A stretch of DNA of 43,685 nt from Hypsibius dujardini (taxonomy: Eukaryota > Tardigrada > Eutardigrada > Parachela > Hypsibiidae): assembly GCA_001579985.1 (NCBI GenBank), contig LRSR01005222.1, forward strand, positions 1-43,685, given 5' to 3'. Within the stretch, counting starts at the first letter, position 1; every line of letters starts with the position of its first letter. Of the stretch, positions 34,857 through 43,685 are shown in pieces. The notes beneath the pieces are model-generated. The model did no database searches. It saw only the letters and a program-made list of their open reading frames with translations, and was not told the origin of the DNA. The translations under genes were made by a program, and so were the position numbers.

Positions 34857-35020
34857 AGCAAACGCGGTGGGTTGAATTGCTCTATGGGTAGAATCGGTCG
34901 GGTGGCGGAGGACGCTACAAGTGTAAATTGTAAACCATACTCATTCAATTTACACTTGTGGCGCCCTCCACTACCCGATCGATTCAACCCATGTAGCGAT
35001 TCAACCCACCGCGTTTGTCT
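34857..35020. mobile_element. MITE family A, copy 2
   Basis: About 164 bp with ends AGCAAACGCGGTGGGTTGAA and its approximate reverse complement, and inner palindrome ACAAGTGTAAATTG...CAATTTACACTTGTGGCG. Same family as 22325-22460. It lies just downstream of the Cys-rich exon, so an unspliced reading frame would run into it. Confidence 0.8.
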
Positions 35021-35050
35021 GCTACACAAATAAAAAACAGTACTACTGAC

Positions 35051-35257
35051 CCAACTCCAAGCACCGCCGTCGCAGTTGCCTCCACTGAATCGATGGACAC
35101 GGCAGCACTGGTCTTGTTCGGCTAAGCTTCTACCGCAGTCCACGTCACACGGCGCATTGTGAGTCCAACCGAAAGTAGTCCCGCTGGATATGACGGCTAG
35201 CAGGAAAACCGACAGGAAAACGATAGCCAAGAACTTCACTATGAGACTTTGATTCTC
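35051..35257 (-). CDS. Exon of a small membrane-anchored or secreted Cys-rich protein
   Basis: A 69-codon, phase-0 exon between a TTTTCAG acceptor and a GTCAGT donor. It starts with a long hydrophobic stretch (LIVKFLAIVFLSVFLLAVIS), either a signal peptide or a membrane anchor. This is followed by a compact cysteine module, CDVDCGRSLAEQDQCCRVHR and then SGGNCDGG. There is no Met in front of the hydrophobic part in this exon, so an upstream exon supplies the start; the exon at 35731-35970 has the right phase. I do not recognise the family. The spacing C-x3-C-x9-CC-x9-C resembles small disulphide-rich secreted domains. Confidence 0.55.
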
Positions 35258-35730
35258 CTGAAAATGCAAAATTGTTTTACTTGACTATAACGAACAAAAG
35301 TGGTGTGCAGTACATGGATAGAAACATGGGATCTACTTTAAACGAACGCCTTACTGATGACTCACAGTGTAGCAATTCTTTTCAAAACTAAGCCGATTTA
35401 ATGGAAAACAGAGTCCGCAGACAAGAAAAGGACATGTAAATGGGTTCTAGTTACCGGTACTATATTGCAGCATCCTTATTTTATGTGTTTTGCTAGGTGT
35501 ATAATTGACATGTGTTCTAAAATTAAGTCCAAAAGCCTTTCACATGAAGGGGATGTGAAATAATATAGCTTCTTGTTGCTTCTTCTAGTTAGCCGACTTT
35601 TTGCGTTATATTTCTGTCGGTAATTCTTTTGAGAAAGAAAGAGTTCCAACGTCTCCGCAAAAGTGACGTTCGTTCATTAGGTTCGCAGTCTTTTCCAATG
35701 ATAATTACGGCATCTCACAACACACTTACC

Positions 35731-35970
35731 TTTAACGACAACTGATGCGGATCTGAAGGAATTTTTTGCAACCATGGAGGAACCTCTGCAATTTGTCGCC
35801 ATCCATCGCCCTGCAGTAGGAGATCATTGCGGCACAACATGGGCTCGCATCGGAACAAAAAATGAATTTGAAAAGATTGTCTTGTGTAAAGAAAATTGGC
35901 CTCCGAACGTTGCCATCCATTCATGGATTTATCGTCAGCGTATTGGCAGTGCTGAACATCGGCAATCTTA
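35731..35970 (-). CDS. Possible upstream exon of the Cys-rich gene
   Basis: An 80-codon phase-0 open stretch between a TTTTTAAG acceptor and a consensus GTAAGT donor on the minus strand. It encodes segments such as FQIHFLFRCEPMLCRNDLLL and GDGWRQIAEVPPWLQKI. No family is recognised. Its phase fits the exon at 35051-35257, giving a protein with an N-terminal domain, one hydrophobic segment and the Cys-rich module. The opposite strand also has a 66-codon open frame here, so the assignment is tentative. Confidence 0.4.
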
Positions 35971-36134
35971 AAAAGAAATCTTGACTGCACCATTTTTCCA
36001 TTCAATCGATCAATCAAGCAATACTAAAGCATCTCAACGACAAGCAAACTTTCCGTCTACCAGTCAATCAAGTGATCAAACAATCAAACCATCTACCACT
36101 TCTCCAACTTAACAAGTAGTCACTACGATCAGTA

Positions 36135-36494
36135 CGAGGTAAAGGCCGTTAACCAGGCCGCTATTAGAAATCGTAACTTAATCAGGCCGGTTTTTTTAAC
36201 GTTGATTTCCCGGCGCTGCAGTGCTGCTACGCCATAACAAATGGCTTGAAAACATTCAGAAAAATTCTTTGACCCATTTTAGTTCGTTCCTAAGCCTCAC
36301 GGTTCGAATTTGAGTCCAAAAAATGGAATAGAAAAATCTCAATGGACAAGTGTGCAAGTAGTCCGGTAGAGGCGCCACTTCGGTTCCATCTCCCTGTGTT
36401 GACTTCGTAAAAACGACTTATGCGCCACCTGTTGGCTGCCGGCCTGGTTAAGTTACGATTTCTAAAAGCGGCCTGGTTAACGGCCTTTACCTCG
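36135..36494. mobile_element. TA-flanked MITE with about 56-bp inverted repeats
   Basis: A 360-bp element beginning CGAGGTAAAGGCCGTTAACC and ending in the reverse complement. The arms of about 56 bp differ at two positions, and TA flanks it at 36133-36134 and 36495-36496. There is no open reading frame of note inside. It is a Tc1/mariner-type non-autonomous element. Confidence 0.88.
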
Positions 36495-36496
36495 TA

Positions 36497-37554
36497 GTCA
36501 AGTTACTGATCAGTGATCTGCAAATTTATGGACCATCAAAACGGCTTCCCGAAACAAGACAAAAATGAATGGAACAGAGGAACGGCCACTAGTGAACGTC
36601 TTTTGATACTCTCAGCTTAAAAAGAAATTGAACCAAGCCTGATGCAGTCTCGTCTGCTTAGGTTGGGCGATTACGGAATGTTGTTTTCTATTCGTATTAT
36701 TTGCTGCATGATCACTAAATACTCTAGTCACCGTCAGCCACAGTCGATTTCTGAAGGAGTGGAAAAAATTGTAACCAAGCGGATTTTGATGTATCCACCG
36801 CATATACAAAATGCGCGAAATATGAACACATGCCGGCATTTTTTGACGCACAATATCTCGGGGGATCGGGCTTATTTTTTCATTAATATTTTCCCCTGTC
36901 ACCTGCTAAATCTAATTTAAGAACGAGTGCGCTGGCGTAAAAAAAATACGGTCGGAGGTGAAGGGGTGGTGGGTGTTGAATGCTACTATCTGGTGCGGCA
37001 AGCTTGTTCACCGACCGAGCTTTTTTTCCTCCGGTAATCTCCTTCGTTCTTGAATTTAACGCCGGAATACAGTACCAAGATGATTTATTCAAATAAATCA
37101 GCTGTTTGCAGCATGCTCTTCACGTTCTAAGAACTATGAAAATTGTAAATCGACACGCATAAGACGGCATAGGTTGACAGTAATTACAACAGTCCATTTA
37201 AAATACTCTAGAATTGATGTTCTAAATGTCGCTGTATTTAGGGCAGTATTTGATACCTGGACGATTCGTCGGATGTCACCCGACGATAGCGGAAAATAAA
37301 ATAACCATGCGCTCGTGATTGGTGGGGAAAAATAAATGTTATCTAGTGAAAGGCAGCTCAATATAACGCCGTTTCACCTTAACAGATTTACCAATCATCA
37401 ACTGATGTGCGGCAGTATATCTAGAAAAAACTTCCGAAAATTAAAAATTTGGTGCTGCTAAAAAGCGTCGTCAAATTTTGAGAGATCCATTAACGTTAAT
37501 TGGGCCTGAATAAATGTGAGTAAAGGCGGAATACTCATCAAGCAGATCAGGATA
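36497..37554. other. Intergenic, nothing recognised
   Basis: The stretch between the MITE and the 3' end of the GPCR pseudogene. Open stretches on both strands around 36610-36920 overlap each other and show no homology I know. Confidence 0.35.
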
Positions 37555-39283
37555 TTAAACCGCAACTGAAGGTAAAGTAGCAGCCACCAGAGGAGTTTTT
37601 GTCATGTTGACCAGCGACATCTTGGGCGAACTTGGACTGTTCGTCGCTGAAGAGGCCGTAGAAGTAGGGGCTCCATTCTTTCCGATTATTTGGTAAAACA
37701 CACAACGTAACTGTTCTCGAAGCTTTCTCCAAACTAAGCAGTAAAGAATGAAGTTGACAGAATAATTGCTTAAAAATATCACATTGATAATAGGTAGAGC
37801 TTTCTGGCTTGATGCTTCCGTTAAGTTGTAGCTGCATTAGGGAGGATTGCTAGCGATTTGGAGAATTTTGTAGACAAAAATTGGAAATTGTGTGAGGAAA
37901 TAAATGGCTGAGCAGCTTATCAGCACGTGAGTGCTGCGACGTCTGGTTGCATCGAGGAACGACGCTAACGTCGCAGTGGGACTAGGGATCAGGTCAGCAC
38001 AATGTGAAAGGATACTTTTCCGTATGATTTTGTTACGTGTGATGAACGTTACCAGTGCTAAATTGAGCACAGTTAGAATGATCTATTTGCCGATGATGAT
38101 GGCAACCTGGAAAAAAAGTGTTTGTGTTGGTGAACGTCGTGCGCAATGAGGTAGTACCAAGCAACTAAGTTTTCTAGGGAGCATATAGCAGCCAGAAAAA
38201 GTATCGCCAGTTCAAATAACATCACTCGGGAAACAGTCATCTGTCGTGCTGAAAGTGGCCTCGTCATCGCGAATAACCGTTCCAGCGAGAAAATTATCAA
38301 TGTCCTGGAATGGAAGACCAAAAAATGTTTGAGCAGCTCGAACATGTACATTAGTGAGAAATTTATGATTCTGGAAGAATCCCGTTCCAATTTTTGTTGA
38401 TCAAAATACGTGCGATGCGTCTTTATGTTTAAAATAACGTACCGCATTTTGCACATTTTCCTTAGGAATTGAAGTTTTAAAAATTTCTTTCCAGGAAAAC
38501 TGAAGATTTTTTCGGTTGCAATTTATACATGATTGACTAACTGTTCATGATTGACTCATGACTGGCTGTTCAAACAAGCAATAATTTATTTTGGTCTTTT
38601 GATTGTGAATTCGTACGTACCAGTCAGAAAACTGAATTGCAGTTTCTTGAAGCCAGTGCGGACATCCTTCAAAATTTGAAGCATTTTGCTGGAACACAGT
38701 ATCATTTCTTAGACTCGGGCTGTATGTTAGCAGATATGGCGGCAGCTTGAGCCATCTGAAATATTATCAGAAAAGTTAGGAATGTGACAGTTTTTTTTTA
38801 CAGAGCAAGCGAAACCTTTTTTCACAAAATTTCGAAATCAGTTCGAAAAACAAACTTACGTTGCTGTTTAACTGTTGTCAGGTTTAGAAAACTCACTTAA
38901 CGGTTACTTTTCTAATCGTTTTTAGAGCTGTACACATTTCCTGTTATGGTCTTAAAGTTGTCGAATGGAACTGCCTGTATGTTATGAAAAACATGCAAGA
39001 ATGCATTCCTGACTTACAGCACAATTAAATCGGACAAGGCCAAGCATATAAGATATATGTTGGTGGTGGAACGTTTAGCATCCGTCCTCAGGACGACAAT
39101 TGTAATTATATTTCCAATGGTGCAGATCAAAAGGAGAATAGGATAAAAAATCAATTCCGCGTACAGTGTCGGAGAATTTTGCAACGTTGATTCAGTAGAG
39201 GCAATGACGGGCCAATTGCACGATGGTTAGGAAGTGCTCTCATTCCAACTGACTTGTGTTGAGGAATTGTTAGACATTGACAT
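37555..39283 (-). pseudogene. Rhodopsin-type GPCR (peptide-receptor-like), three in-frame stops
   Basis: Minus-strand model: 39018-39283, 38621-38755, 38166-38460 and 37555-38106, total 1248 nt, exactly in frame. The N-terminus is rich in N-glycosylation sites (NNSS, NES). TM1 carries GNIITIVVL and TM2 NIYLICLALSDLIVL. TM3 ends in FSLERLFAMTRPL (ER in place of DRY) and TM4 carries LFELAILFLAAIC. TM5 is IILTVLNLALVTFI, TM6 ISCSAIYFLTQFPIFVYKI and TM7 SNYSVNFILYC, an NPxxY-like end. The sequence resembles invertebrate FMRFamide or sex-peptide receptors, but the ligand cannot be read. Stops: TAA 39227-39229 before TM1, TAG 38083-38085 in TM5, TAA 37837-37839 before TM7. The TM4-TM5 loop is very short in this model, so the third intron is uncertain. 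Confidence 0.8.
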
Positions 39284-41059
39284 TTTGATGATGATTTTGT
39301 GAAGGAAGAAACTAGTGTTTTGCAGTAGCTACGCGTGAAGTTTGCCGCGGTTAACAAATGTCAGTAAAAAGCACATCCGTGACATTCGACGTCACATGCA
39401 GTCACCGCGAGAGCGAAACCGAAAATGCCCTGAAGGAATTACTAATCTGCCCAAGCTTGGTCTCGTGTGAAGCCTCTATTACGTTGTGGAGAAGTGACGT
39501 TAGAACGTCTGTGAAGAAACAATACTTGACACTCCCAACCAAAATTCAATTCAAGATCGATTGGCGTCAGCGGAATTCAGATCAGGTCTAGGGGGTGGAG
39601 CTAAGAGACTATTTCACTGATGCTGATGTTAAATTGTCGATCTTGTCCGATAATATTCTATACCTCCGCCCCTTTACTTGCAAACGATATGCCACTAGCG
39701 CCATTTGATTTTAATTCAATTCGGATTGGATTATTTTTAGACATTTTTCTTTTAACCCTCTGAGAAGCAGTCAGCATACACTTGCTACATTTGACAGTCA
39801 CATTCGATTTTCAGCGCGAGTTCTGGGTCTTTTCTTTCGCGGTTTTTTGCTTTGATATTTTCATCACATATTTATTTATATTCAAAAAACACATTTTGAA
39901 AAATACTTTTCAAAGGGGTAGGAACCTACTTCGCACCACCTTGCTAACACTTGGACCGCCCGAACAACATCCAGTCCCACGTGCCGACATGTTTTTTCTC
40001 AGTATCGAAAAATAAGGGACTTGAGAGTGGTCCTTAGGGCATCTAGTAAAACTGGTATTGCAATATTGGAGTGAATACAAGTGGAGTTAAAAATTAGTAA
40101 CCATTAGAAAAAAAAGAGCTCTGCCTAATGATTCGCTGCGCTACCACGGGTCGTAACCACTGCGAGTAACGTGTAACTGACATATCGTAACTGTGTAGTC
40201 ACTCATTTGACGGGTTTTTTTCCATTCTTCGTCAGCGGCGTCACGGTTCCCGCCACCACTGAAACGATTACATTTGATGGTTGTGGGGAATTTTCCAAAC
40301 GATTCCGTTAGGATTTGCAAGGAATCATTCAACACTTTCTCTAATCTAGCAAAAATTTGCTAGACCCGGTTCTATCCGTATGCCTAAAACTCCTGGTTAC
40401 CAGAGGATTAAAAGCATTGTAGGAGCGAGTGTTTTCCTGTCAAAGTCGAGAGAAATGGAATTTTGTAGTTTTTCTCTAAATATAAAATTTTTCAAAACAA
40501 AATTTCGCTGGTCAACAATATCTGATATCTGAAAATCTTTGTGAATGTGGCGCTATAATAAAAGCATTGTACCGATTTATTCCGAATTCTACCTTAATGA
40601 ATCACCCCCAGTTGGGCAAGTTTTGAGATACTCCGTTTTCGAGTAGAAAAATCCCCTTATTCAGAAATTGCGCAAAGAATTGTTGCTAGTGTTGAATTTC
40701 GTTGGTGGAATAGAGGGATTTTGCTTTTCTCAAGCTTTTAAATCCCAAATGCCATTGCGCTCTGAGTGACTTATTCTGCAACAAATATGTTTCTAATCGC
40801 AGTTTGTTCTCCAAGTATGGTCACAATAGTACATATCGTGGGCTAACTTCAGCTTGCATCGAAGTATGAAAACAAACGAACAACTGCTAAGCAAATTGAT
40901 TTTGAAATATGTTTACTTAACGAGCAAGCAATATCTTACTAACTTTGCCTACCGAAGAGACCGAGACGTGAAGGTTCTTTTTGTTTTGCCGGGAAGAGGT
41001 GGATTCGGACACAGTCCGAAGATCCCCCAAACGAAACGTCCCAAGCAGGCAGAAGGGAG
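39284..41059. other. Intergenic, nothing recognised
   Basis: Between the GPCR 5' end and the retroelement 3' end. The retroelement's 3' terminal repeat may lie in the right part, but I could not identify one. No supported gene. Confidence 0.35.
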
Positions 41060-42015
41060 TCAGTAGAAGGTCAGGTGTTTGGAGATATCCGGTTGACGGA
41101 TGTATCGGCGATATGTATCGCTTTTCCATCGACCGGCTTTTTGGATGACGTGCTCGGCAGTGTGGTTCTTCGCGGCGGTAATTGCGGCTCCGATCCGGAA
41201 GCTATGAGTACTGTAACGCTGTGGCTCCGGAATGTGTTTGAGGAAGGTCTTCAGGGCTTGGGAAAAGCTGGATGTAGAGAAAAAGCTGCCATCAGAGAAG
41301 GTGAAGAATGGATGTTCCGGTGAGGTCGAGGTGTGCTGGCGGTAGGAAAAGAATTGCCGAATGGCTTTGACTGGACATATTGAGGGGTTCGTGGCGTGAA
41401 GGACAATGTGTTTGCCTGCGTTGATGGCGTCGGTTTTGGAGTGCCGAAGGTAAAGAGTAACAGTACTGCTAGAGGTAAAAGTGACGCGATGGAAGAGTAA
41501 TGTATGTTCAGAAGGAGAGAAATGAGTAGTGAAAGTAACGCGAGTTCGCCGACGCGGAGGAAGCCAAAGAAGGCAGCGCAACAAGCTGACCAGTATAAGT
41601 GTTGTGAGTAAATGTCTAATTGAGAGATTCTTAGACGTGTTTTGATAAGTATCATTAAGTCGATTGTGATCGGAAGTCGCAGGTCAGGCGGAGTATTGTG
41701 AAGCAGAGTATAACCACGTAAAGCACGATGTATTACAACATAATCAAACAGAGGAGGGAGATTATGCTCGCGTAGGAAATTGGAGATACCGGCAAGATAT
41801 ACTCGTACAGTCGAACACGCAGAACCAAAAGAAAAGAGGTGTGCAATAAAGAGTAGTACATTTTGTTGCGAGAAAGGCAGTGATGATACTGAATGCGCCG
41901 CGCAAAATCTGAGAAACCGCTTAACACCGGCGCCGTATGTTTTGCGAGTAGAGGGAGGGATGTGATTGGATAAAATAGTAGAGATTAATTTTTGGAGATC
42001 CATTCCTGTGAGCAC
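41060..42015 (-). pseudogene. Tyrosine recombinase of the retroelement, frameshifted
   Basis: Integrates the circular cDNA by site-specific recombination. The N-terminal half (41251-42015) has the SAM-like core-binding region (STRKTYGAGVKRFLRFCAAH) and the first catalytic Arg in FFGFLRVGEL. The frame then slips by one base near 41550. The C-terminal half (41060-41584) has LRHSKTDAINAGKH, the HxxR box in YSTHSFRIGAA, GRWKSD and the nucleophile region YRRYI. The start overlaps the end of the RNase H frame by about 30 nt, as is common in this class. Confidence 0.85.
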
Positions 42016-43184
42016 CCGGCGACGTAGAGTTCGTCGAAAAAAGGCGGGACGGGTGTCGGCTGTAGATTGGCGAAGGGTGCAGAGAGGCGAAAATGGTCAA
42101 GTTGAAAGCGAGACAGGGCGTCTGCAATAGTGTTTAAGACGCCTGGGATATCTACAATACGAATAGTGAAATTAGAGGAGGCTGCAACAGATGTTATTAA
42201 TCGAATGATATGAAGAATTGTGCGGCTAGATGAACCGAGTTTGTTCCAGGCGTTGACCACGCCTAAATTGTCGCACTTGAAAGAGATACGCGAATTGGTA
42301 AAACGATCTTTCCACACCAGACAGGAAACAGAGATAGGGATAATTTCTAGAAACTCGATGCTGAGTTTGGCCATTACCAGCCATGGGGGCCATTGAATGT
42401 TGAACCACTAACCGTCGTAAAAAGCGCCACAGCTGAGAGTGGAGGATGCATTCGTAAATAGTTGGAGGACAGAAGAGGCAGTCCATTTCGGCGAAATGAA
42501 AGAGCAGCTGCCGTTCCAGATTTCCCACCAACGAAGATCAAGAAAGAAGTCAGGGGAGAAGGGAATGCGACCGCGTTGGGCTTTATGGGCCATTAGCAGA
42601 TGAATCATCCGTCGGATGTAAAGACGCCCAGAGGGAATGCATTATGCTGCCCAAGATAAAGTACCAATCAGACTTAGCTCCGTGTGACTGCAGGATGTAC
42701 GGTGTAGCCATGCGGAGATAACGGTCACGATTTCGGCAAGTTTGCCAGATGAGAGAGAGATGGTTTGGGCGACCGAATCGAGTAGGATACCCAGGAAGGG
42801 CAGCCGAGTAGAGGGGCCGTCTGTTTTGTCGTGGGCAATGGGAACTCCCAGGCTATCATAGGTGTCAGTCATTTGACAGATGAGGTCGGCACATTGATCG
42901 GAGTTTGGCCGGCACACAAAAAGATAATCATCGCAATAAACAATAATGAAGTCATGTCCTGTCTGACGTTTCATAATCCACAAAATAACGGAAGAGACTG
43001 TGCAGAAGAGATAGGGGGAAGAGCGGCAACCGAATGGAAGAACTGTGTCAAAGAAGAATTGCTTGTTGACTTTGTAACCGACCCGGTGCGAAGTTGACCC
43101 ATACGCGCCGGCTTCTTGCATACCGTGTGGCCAGTACTGCAGGGTGTGCATGCAGGGCTCACGCAGGGGTAACTTCGCATACAC
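41985..43184 (-). pseudogene. Reverse transcriptase-RNase H of the retroelement, with stops
   Basis: The RT palm is seen in FFFDTVLPFGCRSSPYLF and in the catalytic FIIVYCDDYLFVC (42642-43184), with the thumb-side LPFLGILLDS after it. A TAA follows LSWAA near 42640 in the same frame. RNase H continues with LFTNASSTLSCGAFYDG, then a TAG near 42410, then FKCDNLGVVNAWNKLG and IADALSRF. The first RNase H Asp is Asn (TNAS for TDAS). The two stops and this change show that the copy is dead. Confidence 0.85.
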
Positions 43185-43685
43185 TTTTCCCTAGGTGAGT
43201 GATTGGTGTAAGGGGTGCAGTAACCCAGTCCAAATGCTGGACTTTTGCAGGCCTACATTAATTACGGGCCGTGGAATGTCAGTGAGTGTGCAGCCCCTTG
43301 ACAACTAGTTAATTGCGCGGGACTGCTTGGAATGGCAGACCCAAAGCCGTCATAGTGAACGGCTACACGTTATTAGCGAGGTCCTGTCCAAAATTGGTTT
43401 GCGAATAAATTTAATGGTGTCCGCAATTTTCTGTTTCACACTTAAATTACGCAGAAGCGGCTTGTACGTACCGCCAGCAACATACACGTTTCAATTAAAC
43501 CTGTTGACAGTAATCATCTTGAAAATAGTGTTGGACACGCCCAACAAGTCCCCATATCCAATCATGATAGTTCTTTAACTCACGAGTATCATACTAGTTC
43601 GTAACTCTGTCCACTCTATTAACCCTATTCTGATGTATGTGCCATTTACCTTCATTTCTATAGTTAAAACTTTACTATATAATAA

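Larger units (their letters stand above)
41060..43330 (-). mobile_element. DIRS/Ngaro-type tyrosine-recombinase retroelement, decayed
   Basis: Minus-strand order: reverse transcriptase, RNase H, then an overlapping tyrosine recombinase. This order and the absence of an integrase are typical of YR retroelements. I see no methyltransferase domain, which favours Ngaro-like over DIRS1-like, but the element is damaged. The 5' limit is unclear and may run past the window edge. The characteristic split direct or inverted terminal repeats were not found. Confidence 0.85.

Noticed and set aside
35774-35971. Plus-strand 66-codon open frame
   Set aside because: It overlaps the minus-strand exon candidate at 35731-35970, which has better splice sites on both sides. 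No homology supports the plus frame.
731-39283. Alternative genetic code to explain the in-frame stops
   Set aside because: TAA, TAG and TGA all occur both internally and as terminal stops at conserved gene ends (for example TAA in GH18-2, TAG in P2), and P2, GH18-2 and the Tyr/Pro-rich gene have no internal stop.

Overview
The window is nuclear DNA of an invertebrate animal. Genes are split into many short exons with GT-AG introns, some only 58-63 nt. The gene families are metazoan: GH18 chitinase-like, astacin, animal haem peroxidase and a rhodopsin-type receptor. The mobile DNA is Tc1/mariner, foldback MITEs and a tyrosine-recombinase retroelement. I cannot name the species; an ecdysozoan such as an arthropod or tardigrade is a guess.

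Layout. 1-10 kb, all minus strand: a broken GH18 gene (731-2749), a damaged astacin metalloprotease (3564-4922) and an intact secreted GH18-like gene (6841-9754). 10.3-19.3 kb, minus strand: haem peroxidase P1, 20 coding exons, frame kept end to end, but with two in-frame TAG codons, a lost splice acceptor and no proximal haem histidine. A degenerate Tc1 element (17498-19277) sits on its first splice donor. 20.9-21.8 kb, minus strand: a two-exon gene for a secreted Tyr/Pro-rich repeat protein of 221 residues. 23.7-32.7 kb, plus strand: haem peroxidase P2, 18 coding exons, 785 residues, intact. 34-37 kb: two inverted copies of a Cys-rich exon and MITEs. 37.6-39.3 kb, minus strand: a peptide-receptor-like GPCR with three in-frame stops. 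41.1-43.3 kb, minus strand: a decayed DIRS/Ngaro-type retroelement.

How the genes may fit together. Secreted haem peroxidases can couple tyrosines. Here a secreted protein with about 32 tyrosines in SYQSPP-like repeats lies between two secreted peroxidases and starts back to back with the intact one. With chitinase-like proteins and an astacin nearby, the locus reads like an extracellular-matrix (cuticle, eggshell or adhesive) cluster. Its most distinctive part is an extensin-like substrate next to its possible cross-linking enzyme; this is inference. A second theme is intact versus dead paralogue: P2 against P1, and GH18-2 against GH18-1. The dead copies carry nonsense codons but no frameshift.
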